A DNA stretch of 64,000 nucleotides, taken from Pseudarthrobacter psychrotolerans. GTDB taxonomy: Bacteria; Actinomycetota; Actinomycetes; Actinomycetales; Micrococcaceae. The stretch covers positions 2,914,001-2,978,000 of the forward strand of contig NZ_CP047898.1 of assembly GCF_009911795.1 (NCBI RefSeq). The letters are read 5' to 3'. A program made the translations under genes and the position numbers. The notes beneath the pieces are model-generated. The model searched no databases. It was not told the origin of the DNA and saw only the letters and a list, made by a program, of their open reading frames with translations. Numbering within the stretch: position 1 is the first letter of the stretch; each line of letters starts with the position of its first letter. Shown in pieces: positions 45,405-54,866 of the stretch.

Positions 45405-46988
45405 GTGACCCCCACCCTCTTTGCCAATGCGATCTTCCATACCCTCAACCGGGACCGGCCCCTTGCCGAAGCCCTCCTGGTGGCGGACGGCGTCATCCTG
45501 GCAGCCGGTCCGGCAGCCGAACTCCGCGCCCATGCACCCGCCGGAACCAACACCGTGGACCTGGGCAACGCCGTCGTGATTCCGGGTATGACTGATGCTC
45601 ACATCCACACCGCCAGCCTGGCCCGGTCCATGCACGAAGTGGACCTTCGGGGCGCGCGCAACCTGGGCGAAGCGTTGGCCGGCGTCCGCGCCATCCTGCC
45701 GCGGTACCGGGCAGGCGAGTGGATCCTGGGTGGCTGGTGGGATTTCAACAAATGGCAGGTTCCGGTGCAGCCGGACAGGTCGAGCCTGGACGTGGCCTGC
45801 CCGCACAATCCTGTGGCCCTCACCAGCGCGGACGGCCACACCGTCTGGGCAAACTCGCAGGCATTGCAACTCCTGGGCATCACCGGGGACACACCCCACC
45901 CGGCAGGCGGGGAAATAGTCCGTGACGCCGCCGGCGTGGCCACCGGGATCCTGCGTGAAAGCGCCGTCTACCCGGTCCGGAAGCTAGCCGCTTCCGGGGT
46001 CTCCGGAAACCTTCCGGAGCAGTTGCGGGAGGCGCAGCGATACCTGCTGTCCCTGGGCATCACCGGCGTTCACGATATCGACGGTGCGGATGCCCTGGCA
46101 GCCTACCGGACCCTCCGCGAAGAGGGAGGGCTGGCCCTGCGCGTACACAAACTACTGGCCCAGGACGATCTTGAGGCCTCCGTTGCAGCCGGCATCAGGA
46201 CCGGCCAGGGTGACAGCTGGATCCGGCACGGCGCCGTGAAAATTTTTGCCGACGGCGCGGCGGGCTCGCACACGTGCCATATGAGCCAGCCTTTTCCGGG
46301 CGGCACCGGCCACGGGGTGGAGGTGACGGCCTATCCGGAGTTGCTCTCGCTCGCCGGCCGTGCGGCGGAGGCGGGCATCGCCGTCGCCGCCCACGCCATT
46401 GGCGACCGCGCCAACACCCTGGTGCTGGACGCCCTGGCCGCGATCCGGGACACCACCGCGCTGAACGGCCTGCGCCACCGGATCGAGCACGTGCAGTTCC
46501 TGCAGCCCGCCGATGTCCCGCGGCTGGCCGAACTGGGCGTGGTGGCGTCCATGCAGCCGCAGCACTGCCCCAGCGACCTACCCATTCTGGGCATGGTGGA
46601 GGGCCGCGGCCTGGCGTCCTACGGCTGGCGCAGCCTGCTGGACGCCGGGGCCACGGTGGCCTTCGGTTCGGACTCCCCCGTGGAGGTCCCCAACCCGTTC
46701 CACGGATTGCACGCCGCCATCACGCGGACCACTGCCGCTGGGGAGCCCGACGGCGGGTGGGAACCCCAGGAGCGGATCACCCTGGCCGAGGCACTGTACG
46801 CGTACTGCGTGGCGCCGGCCTACGCCTCCGGGGAGGAGGCCGTCAAGGGCACACTGGCTCCCGGAATGCTCGCCGACTTTGCCGTGCTGGACACCGATAT
46901 CTTCAGGGCAGACCCCGCCGGGATCAGGGACACGACGGTCCTGATGACCGTCACCGGCGGGGCCGTCCGTTACCGCAAAGGCGCCTGA
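45405..46988 (+). CDS. amidohydrolase family 3 (YtcJ-like)
   Basis: 527 aa from GTG 45405; ATG 45366 is an alternative and neither has a clear ribosome site. Metal ligands: the HxH of GMTDAHIHTASLA, the block KIFADGAAGSHTCHMSQPFPG, and the later AAHAIGDRA, HRIEHVQFLQ and FGSDSPVE. GMLADFAVLDTDI is the C-terminal beta-domain. YtcJ-like enzymes cleave amide or N-formyl bonds of imines and amines; substrates are largely unknown. It diverges from the ABC importer operon and is a paralog of 49512-51191. Confidence 0.9.
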   Translation: MTPTLFANAIFHTLNRDRPLAEALLVADGVILAAGPAAELRAHAPAGTNTVDLGNAVVIPGMTDAHIHTASLARSMHEVDLRGARNLGEALAGVRAILPRYRAGEWILGGWWDFNKWQVPVQPDRSSLDVACPHNPVALTSADGHTVWANSQALQLLGITGDTPHPAGGEIVRDAAGVATGILRESAVYPVRKLAASGVSGNLPEQLREAQRYLLSLGITGVHDIDGADALAAYRTLREEGGLALRVHKLLAQDDLEASVAAGIRTGQGDSWIRHGAVKIFADGAAGSHTCHMSQPFPGGTGHGVEVTAYPELLSLAGRAAEAGIAVAAHAIGDRANTLVLDALAAIRDTTALNGLRHRIEHVQFLQPADVPRLAELGVVASMQPQHCPSDLPILGMVEGRGLASYGWRSLLDAGATVAFGSDSPVEVPNPFHGLHAAITRTTAAGEPDGGWEPQERITLAEALYAYCVAPAYASGEEAVKGTLAPGMLADFAVLDTDIFRADPAGIRDTTVLMTVTGGAVRYRKGA

Positions 46989-46989
46989 G

Positions 46990-48350
46990 CTAGGCGGCCC
47001 GCACCTTTGCTGTCGCGATGGCGCCGCCCAGGGAGATCAGCCCGATGACCACCAAAAGCGTGGCCGGTCCCCAGGACGAGTTGCCGGAGAGGGTGAGGAA
47101 GACGGTGGCCAGCGCCGGCATGAATCCGGCAACGACGGCGGACAGGTTGGCGGACAGCCCCATGCCGGTGTACTTGACCTGTGCCGGGAAGAGCCGGTCG
47201 ATCAGTGCGCCGATGATTGCGTAGGTGATGGCACAGGGGCCGAAGGCCAGCACCATGGCCAGGATGATCAGTCCCGGATCCCTGCTGTCCACGAGCCAGA
47301 AGATGGGGAAGGCCAGGGCAATGAAGATGGAGTAGCCAATGATGCCCACCGGGGCCGGGCCAAAGCGGTCGGCAAGGCGGCCGGCAAGCACTGTTATGAC
47401 CATCTGGGCCACGGCGCCGATGGTCATGGCCGTGAGTATCACCGAGGATGGCAGTCCCAGCACCCGCGTGACGTAGCTGATCATGAAGGTGGTGAGGATA
47501 AAGAAGCCGGCGTTGCCCACCAGGTAGGTGCACACGCCGATGGCCAGCTTCGCTTTGTACTGGCGGAACAGTTCGATGACCGGGGCCTTCTGGGTTCCGT
47601 CATTGGCCTTGAGCTCCTGGAACTCCGGGGTCTCCTCCACGTTCCAGCGGAGCCAGAGCGCCACGGCCACCAGGACAATCGAGGCGATGAACGGCAGCCG
47701 CCAGCCCCAGGTCATGAAGTCGTCCTTGGGCAACAGGGCCACCAGCGTGATGGCGCCGGTGGAGAGCAGCGTTCCTACCGGCGAGCCCAGCTGCACCAGG
47801 GCCGCGTAAAGCCCGCGGCGTTTCGCCGGGGCGTACTCGATGGCCATCAGGGTGGCGCCGCCCCACTCGCCGCCGGTGGCTACGCCCTGGACCGCACGTA
47901 GGAGAGTCAGCAAAATGGGAGCCACGACGCCCGCTGTCGCGTAGGTGGGCAGCAGCCCCATGAGCGTGGAGGCGGCCCCATAATCATCACGGTGGCTACC
48001 AGGGCGCCGCGCCGGCCGTACTTGTCACCGACGTGGCCGAAGATGAGCGCGCCGACGGGACGGGCGATGAACGCTGCACTGAAGCTGAGGAATGCTGAGA
48101 CGGTGGAGGCCACGGGATCGTTGACGGGGAAGAACAGCGGCGCGAAGACGATCGCGGCGGTGGTTCCGAAGAGGAAGAAGTCGTACCATTCCAGCGCCGT
48201 GCCGATGAAGGCGGCGGCCACCACCTTTCCGGGGCTCGACGGGCCCGTTGCCGGGGCTGATGATGCGGAAGGTGGCGCAGCCGGCGACTGGCCGGCCGGC
48301 GCTTGGCCAGCCGGCGGGGTGCTCGCTGCTCGTGATGCGGGATGTGTCAT
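46990..48350 (-). pseudogene. MHS-type MFS transporter with one frameshift
   Basis: From ATG 48350 the frame runs through GTALEWYDFFLFGTTAAIVFA and GHVGDKYGRRGALVATVMIM, then breaks at 47976-47979. The next frame resumes with LMGLLPTYATAGVVAPILL and continues to the stop at 46990 (EWGGATLMAIEYAPAKRRG, GRLADRFGPAPVGI). Adding one base to the four-base C run restores 453 aa plus stop. It is either a broken gene or a read error. If intact it would be a second MHS permease, divergent from lysR and next to the amidohydrolase gene. Confidence 0.88.
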
Positions 48351-48463
48351 GGGAGGTCCTCGAATGGCTGGTGCAGTTCATGGGCGGAGAGCGCGGACGG
48401 CTCTGCCCATGAACGTACTGTGAGGCGTTGCATACCCGCCAATACTTCTTATTGCGTTTATGT

Positions 48464-48478
48464 ATACCCAAAGAGCAT
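48464..48478 (-). promoter_or_regulatory. weaker T-N11-A dyad F between MHS gene and lysR
   Basis: Minus strand ATGCTCTTTGGGTAT differs from the regulon dyad at one conserved position (ATGCT for ATGCC). Exactly 21 bp on is TTGGCG (48442-48437), partly like TTAGAC. No clear -10 follows; TACGTT at 19 bp is a candidate. It ends 9 bp before the lysR start codon, which suits autorepression. Confidence 0.5.
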
Positions 48479-48487
48479 GCTGTTGCC

Positions 48488-49414
48488 ATGAACCTTCGCC
48501 GCCTGCAGTACTTCCTGGCCGTTGTGGACGCCGGCACCGTGACCGCCGCCGCCGAACGGATCCACATTGCCCAGCCCGCACTCAGCCGACAAATCAAGAC
48601 CCTGGAAAACGAGCTCAAGCTACGCCTGTTCGAGGCGCAAGGCAACAAGCTGGCGCTTACCCCCGCCGGCAGTGCGTTCATCCCCGCCGCCCGGCGCCTC
48701 ATGCTGGAGACCCAGGGCCTGGAAGCTGCCGCGGACGCCCTGCGCACCGGACGGGTGTCCACACTTGTTGCCGCGGCCACAGCCGCTTCCGTCCGGGGTT
48801 TCCTGGCACCATATATCGCCACCACGCGGCCCGAGGATCCACTCATCATCACGCAGGAAACCAGCCACTTCGCCATCGCCGAAGCGCTGCTGCACGGTTG
48901 CGATTTTGCCGTCTCGCCCGCGCCGCCCGAGCCGGGCCTGGCCACCATGGCGTTGGGCAGCATCCCTTTGACCGCCTATGTGGCGGCAGACCATGAATGG
49001 GCCCTGGCGGGAATCACCGAGCTGCCGCTGTCCGTCCTGTCCGTCCAGCATGCCATCCTGCCGTCACACCAAAGCGTCAGCCGCTACATCCTGGACGACG
49101 CCCTCAACCAGGCCCACCTGAGCTTCCGCCAGGTCTCTGAATGCGATGACGGGCAGACCATCATGGCGCTGGCAGCTGCCGGGCACGGGATCGGTGTGAC
49201 CACGGATTTGCCCGCCTACGGCACCCACCCCATCCGGATCCTGGCGGGCACGGACGCGCGGCCGGGGCCGGCCCTCCGGCTTCCCCTACACACCGCCTGG
49301 ATCCCCGGCCATTTCGCCGAAGACACCATCCGTTCGGTGGCTCGGCGGATACGCGACTTCCTCAACCAGCAGGGGGCCGTCATCATCGAAGAGAAGGCCA
49401 CAGAGAATGCCTGA
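48488..49414 (+). CDS. LysR-type transcriptional regulator
   Basis: 308 aa from ATG 48488. The winged HTH is RRLQYFLAVVDAGTVTAAAE followed by RIHIAQPALSRQIKTLENE. The effector domain follows, with GSIPLTAYVAADHEWALAG and MALAAAGHGIGVTTDLPA. LysR proteins bind T-N11-A dyads near -65 and activate on binding a pathway intermediate. Five such dyads in identical promoter context lie within 17 kb, one overlapping the 3' end of this gene (49407) and a weaker one at its own start. It is the only LysR gene in the window and the best candidate regulator of the whole 37-56 kb set. Confidence 0.93.
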   Translation: MNLRRLQYFLAVVDAGTVTAAAERIHIAQPALSRQIKTLENELKLRLFEAQGNKLALTPAGSAFIPAARRLMLETQGLEAAADALRTGRVSTLVAAATAASVRGFLAPYIATTRPEDPLIITQETSHFAIAEALLHGCDFAVSPAPPEPGLATMALGSIPLTAYVAADHEWALAGITELPLSVLSVQHAILPSHQSVSRYILDDALNQAHLSFRQVSECDDGQTIMALAAAGHGIGVTTDLPAYGTHPIRILAGTDARPGPALRLPLHTAWIPGHFAEDTIRSVARRIRDFLNQQGAVIIEEKATENA

Positions 49415-49472
49415 TGGGCATGGACCGTCAACCCAATAGACATTAGACAGCATGAATCCCGCTTCCGATACT
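49407..49472 (+). promoter_or_regulatory. regulon promoter C with T-N11-A dyad (second YtcJ-like gene)
   Basis: ATGCCTGATGGGCAT (49407-49421), 21 bp, TTAGAC (49443-49448), 18 bp, GATACT (49467-49472). The dyad overlaps the last codons of lysR. The amidohydrolase start is 39 bp after the -10. The -35 is followed by AGCATGAA, shared with promoter D. Confidence 0.78.
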
Positions 49473-49511
49473 GGATGAAACGCAAGCATCCACACAGATC
49501 GGGAGAACTGC

Positions 49512-51191
49512 ATGCTCTTGGACGCGCTGTACACCAACGGATCGTTCTATACCCAGGACATCCGGCGTCCGCGGGCGCACAAGGTGGGCGTCCACTGTGG
49601 GCGCATCATCAGCCTCGACGACGACCTGCCCGCCTCGCTCTTCCGCGACGTGTTCGACCTGGGGGGCGCCGCCGTCGTCCCCGGTTTTAATGATGCCCAC
49701 TGCCACCTGAGTTATGTGGGCCAGGCGCTGGTCCAGGCCGATCTCCGCCCCGCGGCGTGCGGCACCATGGACGAACTGCTGGCTGCCGTGGACCGCGCCT
49801 GCCTGGCCGCCCCGGAAGGGGCATGGGTCCAGGGTGCCGGCTACGACCAGAACCATCTGGGCAACCAGCACCCCACAGCCGAGCAGGTCGACGCCGTCAG
49901 CCATGGCCATCCCGTATGGCTGATGCACAACTCGCGGCACATGGGGGTGGCCAATACGGCAGCTTTCGAACGTGCCGGCTATCCCGGCCGCCGCAATGTC
50001 ACCGCGCCCGACGGCGGCGCGGCACCTGCAGACGCGGACGGCAGGGCCGTGGGGCTGCTTCAGGAGACGGCCCGGGCACTGGTCATGGACGCCATTCCCG
50101 GACCCGGAGTGGAGGAAGTTGCCGAGATGGTGGGCGCGGGCAGCGCCGCCCTGCTGGAACTTGGCGTCACAAGCATCACCGAGCCCGGCCTGGGCGCCCC
50201 GCAGCACATTGGCCACAGCTTGTCAGATATTGCCGGCTACCAGGCCGCGCGAGATGCCGGGAAACTTGGCGTGCGTGCCACTGTGATGCCCTACCTGACC
50301 ACCCTGCATGGCCTGGGCGACGCCGACCACGAGGGCCAGTCCGGCACGCTCGCCGTTGCACGGATGGGCCTGGACCTCGGCATGCGCTCCGGATTCGGAG
50401 ACGAATGGCTTCGGCTGGGGCCGGCCAAGATCCTGTCCGATGGTTCGCTGATCGGCCGCAGCGCATTTATGTGCTGCGACTACCAGCACGAGGCCGCCGA
50501 GCCTGAAGGCAACCGCGGGCTCCTGCAGTTTCCGGCCCAGGAGTTGCGCCGCCGGGTCATCGGCGCGCACCGCGCGGGCTGGCAGGTGGCAACCCACGCC
50601 ATCGGCGATGCAGCACTGGATGTGGTGCTGGACATCTTTGAGGAAGCCCAGAAGCTCTATCCCCGCCCGGACGCGCGCCACCGGGTGGAACACGTAAATG
50701 TGGCCGGCGATGATCAGATCAAGAGGCTGGCATCGCTGGGCCTGATCCCCGTCCCGCAGGGCCGCTTTATCAGCGAACTCGGCGACGGCGCGGCCCGGGC
50801 CCTGGGGCCGGAACGGACGCGCCTCGCCTACCGGGTGAAGTCCCTCCTCGATGCCGGCATTGAGATCCCTGCCAGCACAGACGCGCCGGTGGTTTCCGGG
50901 GACCCGCTCCTGAACATCCACGATCTTGTGAACCGGCGCACGTCATCTGGCGCGGACTTCGGTCCGGAGGAGCGCATCAGCGTTGCCCAGGCCGTGCGCG
51001 CCTACACCGTGGGAAGTGCGCATGCGGTGCACGAAGACCACTACAAGGGGTCGCTGGCTCCGGGCATGCTGGCCGACTTCGTTGCCCTGTCCGAGGACAT
51101 CTACGATGTTCCGGCCGACGCCCTCCGCGATGTTCGTGTGGTGGCCACCGTAGTGGGCGGCCAACTGGTCCACGGCAACCTTCAGGGCTAA
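49512..51191 (+). CDS. amidohydrolase family 3 (YtcJ-like), paralog
   Basis: 559 aa, with GGGAG 7 bp before ATG. VVPGFNDAHCHLSYVGQ carries the first metal pair, where the ligand is HxH (HCH). LGPAKILSDGSLIGRSAFM, ATHAIGDAAL, RHRVEHVNVAGDDQ and PASTDAPVVSGDPL follow in order; the Lys of KILSDGS is the probable carbamylated ligand. SLAPGMLADFVALSEDI closes the beta-domain. It has the same family as 45405-46988, with clearly different sequence, so the two may act on different amides or on successive steps. Monocistronic under promoter C. Confidence 0.9.
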   Translation: MLLDALYTNGSFYTQDIRRPRAHKVGVHCGRIISLDDDLPASLFRDVFDLGGAAVVPGFNDAHCHLSYVGQALVQADLRPAACGTMDELLAAVDRACLAAPEGAWVQGAGYDQNHLGNQHPTAEQVDAVSHGHPVWLMHNSRHMGVANTAAFERAGYPGRRNVTAPDGGAAPADADGRAVGLLQETARALVMDAIPGPGVEEVAEMVGAGSAALLELGVTSITEPGLGAPQHIGHSLSDIAGYQAARDAGKLGVRATVMPYLTTLHGLGDADHEGQSGTLAVARMGLDLGMRSGFGDEWLRLGPAKILSDGSLIGRSAFMCCDYQHEAAEPEGNRGLLQFPAQELRRRVIGAHRAGWQVATHAIGDAALDVVLDIFEEAQKLYPRPDARHRVEHVNVAGDDQIKRLASLGLIPVPQGRFISELGDGAARALGPERTRLAYRVKSLLDAGIEIPASTDAPVVSGDPLLNIHDLVNRRTSSGADFGPEERISVAQAVRAYTVGSAHAVHEDHYKGSLAPGMLADFVALSEDIYDVPADALRDVRVVATVVGGQLVHGNLQG

Positions 51192-51263
51192 CGGGCCTCC
51201 CAGCGTCACCCTGACCGGCCGTTTGCTGTCCCGACCCCACGGTTGATGGACGCCGCCCACTTC

Positions 51264-51329
51264 ATGCCCTTTAGTTATCCATTTTCAACTTTATATGTAT
51301 TAGACAGCATGAACTTCCTCGCAAATACT
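51264..51329 (+). promoter_or_regulatory. regulon promoter D with T-N11-A half-conserved dyad (decarboxylase-ALDH operon)
   Basis: ATGCCCTTTAGTTAT (51264-51278), 21 bp, TTAGAC (51300-51305), 18 bp, AATACT (51324-51329). The left half-site is perfect and the right half is GTTAT instead of GGCAT. The gene start at 51415 is 85 bp after the -10. Confidence 0.72.
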
Positions 51330-51414
51330 TGAGGAAACAGCTGGGCGCCGGCACCGAGGCCGGCTGCCCCACCGACTGCCAGATCCCTGGCCACCCCTGA
51401 TGAGGAGCAATACT

Positions 51415-53064
51415 TTGGAGACGAAGACCCACGCCGGCCAGGCGATCGTTGATTCGCTGGCCCTGCACGGCGTCAACCGTGTGTTCGCAGTCCCGGGCGA
51501 AAGTTACCTGGCCGTGCTCGACGGGCTCCACGGAGCCGACATCGAGACCATTGTGTGCCGCCAGGAAGGCGGCGCCGCTTACATGGCCGAAGCTCATGGG
51601 AAGTTCACCGGCGAGCCCGGCGTGGCCATGGTGACCCGCGGACCGGGAGCCGCAAATGCTTTCGTTGCCATCCACGCCGCCTGGCAGGACGCCACACCCA
51701 TGGTCCTGTTCGTGGGCCTGATCCCCGTGGCGGACCGGGAGCGCGAATCCTTCCAGGAGTTCGATCCGAAGGCGTGGTTCGGTACCCAGGCAAAGCGCGT
51801 TCTCGTCCTCGACGAAGCTTCGCGGGCCTCGGAGGTGGTAGCCGAAGCCTTCTTCGCCGCCAAGTCAGGCCGGCCCGGTCCCGTGATTGTGGGCCTGCCG
51901 GAGGACGTCATCACCCATGAGTTCACCGCTGAGCTGCACCTGCCGATCACCGTGGCCGAGGGGGCTGTGTCCGCCGCCGAGCTGGAAATGGTCCGCGCCG
52001 CTTTGGCCGGCGCGGAGAAGCCCGCCATCTTTGTCGGCGGCCAGCGCTGGACCCCCGACGCCGCAGCAGCCATCACATCCTTCGCCGAGGCCAACGGCAT
52101 CCCGGTCATCCAGGACTGGCGCGCCTCGGACCGCATCCCGTTCGATTCCGAGGTGTTCGTCGGCGCCCTGGGATACGGCCGCACCGCGGAGACCGCCAGG
52201 ATCTTCGCCGAGGCCGATGTGCTGCTGGCCATCGGCGCAGTGCCCACCGACGTCCCGACCGACGGCTACACCTTGCGTCAGTCGCCGGACGCAGCGAACC
52301 TCGTGGTGAACATCGACAGCTCCCTGCGCGGACGCTCCGGCGCCGTAACGGCCCACATCCTCGCCAGCCCGGTGGCATTCGCCGGGGCCGTCAAAGACCT
52401 GCGGTTCGGCAAGGCCGCCCAATGGGACTCCTGGCGCGCTGCCGGCCGGGCCGCGCAGGCTGCGTTCAGCGCCCTTCCGGACCTGTCATCCCTTCCCGCC
52501 ACCCGTGTTGGCACCGGCCACATGAGCGCGGTGGTGTCCGAACTTGTCCGCCGCCTGCCGCAGGACGCCGTATACAGCTTCGGCGCCGGCAACCACTGTG
52601 CCTGGGCCCAGCGTTACCTGCCCACGAATGTATTTCCGTCGCAGCTCAGCATGCGCAACGGTTCCATGGGCTACAGCGTGCCGGCGGCCGTGGCCGCCGC
52701 GCTGCAGAGCCCGGAGCGCCTGGCCGTGGCCGTCGCCGGCGACGGGGAGTTCCTGATGAACGGCCAGGAGTTCGCCACCGCCGTGCAGTATGGCGCGGCG
52801 ATGCTCATCATCGTGATGGACAACGGCCAGTACGGCACCATCCGGGACCACCAGGAACACCATTTCCCGGGCCGCGTCAGCGGCACCCAGCTGGCCAACC
52901 CCGATTTTGCCGCGTTCGCCCGCGCGTTCGGCGGCCACGGCGAAACGGTGACCAGCGACGAGCAGGCCGCGATCGCCGTCGAACGTTCCCTTAAAGCTGT
53001 CCTGGACCAGCGCATTCCGGCCATCATCCATGTCATCACCGACCCCGCGATCGCCCTCCCCTGA
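51415..53064 (+). CDS. ThDP-dependent enzyme (2-oxoacid decarboxylase / acetolactate-synthase-like)
   Basis: 549 aa from TTG 51415, preferred over ATG 51400 because AGGAG sits 7 bp upstream of the TTG. Glu51 in RQEGGAAYM is the ThDP-activating residue. The C-terminal ThDP/Mg site reads AVAGDGEFLMNGQEFA then MDNGQYG. The domain order Pyr, central, PP is normal. FAD-type acetolactate synthase quantities of sequence are not evident, so decarboxylase or lyase activity on a 2-oxoacid is favoured, but family members vary. Operon with the aldehyde dehydrogenase 30 bp downstream fits decarboxylation to an aldehyde. Confidence 0.87.
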   Translation: METKTHAGQAIVDSLALHGVNRVFAVPGESYLAVLDGLHGADIETIVCRQEGGAAYMAEAHGKFTGEPGVAMVTRGPGAANAFVAIHAAWQDATPMVLFVGLIPVADRERESFQEFDPKAWFGTQAKRVLVLDEASRASEVVAEAFFAAKSGRPGPVIVGLPEDVITHEFTAELHLPITVAEGAVSAAELEMVRAALAGAEKPAIFVGGQRWTPDAAAAITSFAEANGIPVIQDWRASDRIPFDSEVFVGALGYGRTAETARIFAEADVLLAIGAVPTDVPTDGYTLRQSPDAANLVVNIDSSLRGRSGAVTAHILASPVAFAGAVKDLRFGKAAQWDSWRAAGRAAQAAFSALPDLSSLPATRVGTGHMSAVVSELVRRLPQDAVYSFGAGNHCAWAQRYLPTNVFPSQLSMRNGSMGYSVPAAVAAALQSPERLAVAVAGDGEFLMNGQEFATAVQYGAAMLIIVMDNGQYGTIRDHQEHHFPGRVSGTQLANPDFAAFARAFGGHGETVTSDEQAAIAVERSLKAVLDQRIPAIIHVITDPAIALP

Positions 53065-53093
53065 GCGATCCAACCCGACTGAAGGAGCACAGC

Positions 53094-54467
53094 ATGAGCC
53101 TCTATGCCGTCACCAACCCGGCCACCGGGGAGACCGTCAAGGCCTACCCCACCGCCACCGATGATCAGATCCACGCCGCAGTAGCCACCGCCGACGCCGC
53201 GTTCAAGGCGTGGAACCGGACGGCGCTGGCGGACCGCGTGAAGTTGCTGGGCCGTGTAGCAGAGCTGTACACCGAGCGCCGCGACGAGCTCGCCGCGATC
53301 GTCACCCGGGAGATGGGCAAACCCGTCTTCCAGGCGCAGATCGAGGTGGACATCGTGGCGTCCATCTACCGGTACTACGCCGAGAACGGGCCGGCCTTCC
53401 TCGAGGACGAAGAGCTGGAGGTCGCCGCCGGCGGCACGGCGATTGTCCGCAAGGACGGCCTGGGGGTGCTGCTGGGGATCATGCCGTGGAACTTCCCGTA
53501 CTACCAGGTGGCACGGTTCGCCGCGCCCAACCTGATGAACGGCAACACCATCCTGCTCAAGCACGCCCCGCAGTGCCCGGAATCCGCGCTGGCCATGGAG
53601 CAGATTTTCCGGGATGCCGGCGCGCCCGAGGGCGCCTACGTGAACATCTTCGCCACGAACGGGCAGGTGGCTGACCTCATCGCTGACCCCCGCGTGCAGG
53701 GCGTCTCCTTGACGGGTTCAGAGCGCGCAGGATCGGCCGTTGCGGAAATCGCCGGCCGCAACCTCAAGAAGGTGGTGCTGGAACTCGGCGGCTCGGACCC
53801 GTTCCTGGTGCTGGACTCCGCGGACCTGGAGCAGGCGGCCACGCACGCCCTGTTTGGCCGCTTCGGCAACACCGGCCAGGCCTGCAACGCGGCCAAGCGG
53901 ATCATCGTGGCGGACGCGGTTTACGACCAGTTCGTGGAGAAGTTCGTGGGCGCCGTGACCTCCGTGAAGGTGGGTGACCCCACCGAAGCTGACACGTTTA
54001 TGGGGCCACTGTCCTCCGCCGCAGCCCTGGACGGACTGGCCGAGCAGGTGGACGACGCCGTCGCCAAAGGCGCCACGGTGCTCACCGGCGGCAGTCGGCT
54101 GGAGCAGCCGGGGGCCTGGTTCCAGCCGACGGTCCTGGCGGGCGTCACCGAGGACATGCGTGCCTTCTCGGAGGAGCTGTTCGGCCCGGTGGCGGTGCTC
54201 TACCGGGTGTCCTCCGAGGACGAGGCCGTGGAACTGGCCAACAACTCCGTCTATGGGCTGGGCGCCGTCATCCAGTCCACCGACCCGGCCAAGGCCGCGG
54301 AGATCGCCGACCGTCTGGATGCCGGCATGGTGTACATCAACGAAGCCCCCGGCACCGCGGCCGAACTGCCCTTCGGCGGCATCAAGCGCTCCGGTGTGGG
54401 CCGCGAACTGGGCAAATACGGCATGGATGAGTTCGTGAACCGGAAGTTGATCCGTACCGCGAAGTAG
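53094..54467 (+). CDS. NAD(P)-dependent aldehyde dehydrogenase (succinate-semialdehyde type)
   Basis: 457 aa. Catalytic Glu230 in VVLELGGSDPF and Cys264 in GNTGQACNAAKR. GIMPWNFPYYQVARF is the nucleotide site, and AGMVYINEAPGTAAELPFGG lies at the C-terminus. Length and motifs match the compact GabD2/SSADH group. With the upstream ThDP enzyme it would oxidise the aldehyde formed by 2-oxoacid decarboxylation. GGAGCACAGC precedes the ATG. Confidence 0.92.
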   Translation: MSLYAVTNPATGETVKAYPTATDDQIHAAVATADAAFKAWNRTALADRVKLLGRVAELYTERRDELAAIVTREMGKPVFQAQIEVDIVASIYRYYAENGPAFLEDEELEVAAGGTAIVRKDGLGVLLGIMPWNFPYYQVARFAAPNLMNGNTILLKHAPQCPESALAMEQIFRDAGAPEGAYVNIFATNGQVADLIADPRVQGVSLTGSERAGSAVAEIAGRNLKKVVLELGGSDPFLVLDSADLEQAATHALFGRFGNTGQACNAAKRIIVADAVYDQFVEKFVGAVTSVKVGDPTEADTFMGPLSSAAALDGLAEQVDDAVAKGATVLTGGSRLEQPGAWFQPTVLAGVTEDMRAFSEELFGPVAVLYRVSSEDEAVELANNSVYGLGAVIQSTDPAKAAEIADRLDAGMVYINEAPGTAAELPFGGIKRSGVGRELGKYGMDEFVNRKLIRTAK

Positions 54468-54512
54468 GCGGCAGGAACCACGACACCCACCACCGCGCAG
54501 AAGGGACCTCAC

Positions 54513-54755
54513 ATGATCAGTCTCACTTCCGAAAAGTTTCGGTCCTACGACTTCAGCCACGTTTGCCTTGGCGATCTCATCGAGGCAAGACAAAACCAGA
54601 AAGTTCACCACCGGGGCCACATCGAAGAAGCCCACCCGGAACTGGGAGTGTTCTGGATTCAGGACACCATCACGGGCACTCGAAGGCTCATCGACTTCGA
54701 TTCGTTCGAGATCTTTTTTGGGCGCCAAGCGGAAGAAGTACCGCTCACGGTCTGA
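54513..54755 (+). CDS. small protein of unknown function
   Basis: 80 aa with GAAGGGAC 6 bp before the ATG. No family recognised. It is soluble in character, with no membrane segment, rich in Glu, His and aromatic residues (DFSHVCLGDLIEARQ, GVFWIQDTITGTRRLIDFDS, FEIFFGRQAEEV). It lies 45 bp after the aldehyde dehydrogenase and before a strong bidirectional terminator, so it is transcribed with the ThDP-ALDH operon. The sheet-like motif pattern suggests a small beta-rich fold; function unknown. Confidence 0.75.
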   Translation: MISLTSEKFRSYDFSHVCLGDLIEARQNQKVHHRGHIEEAHPELGVFWIQDTITGTRRLIDFDSFEIFFGRQAEEVPLTV

Positions 54756-54809
54756 CCTGACGTGCCCGGTGGCTCGGCCCTGTCAGGAGCCGATGAAGCA
54801 TTTACATAG

Positions 54810-54850
54810 ACGTGAGGCGCCCGCAGAAAGGTTCTGCGGGCGCCTCACGT
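54810..54850. terminator. perfect 19-bp bidirectional terminator
   Basis: ACGTGAGGCGCCCGCAGAA and its exact complement flank AGG. It lies between the convergent small-protein gene and aminotransferase gene. Confidence 0.85.
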
Positions 54851-54866
54851 CGTAATCCCTACGCGA

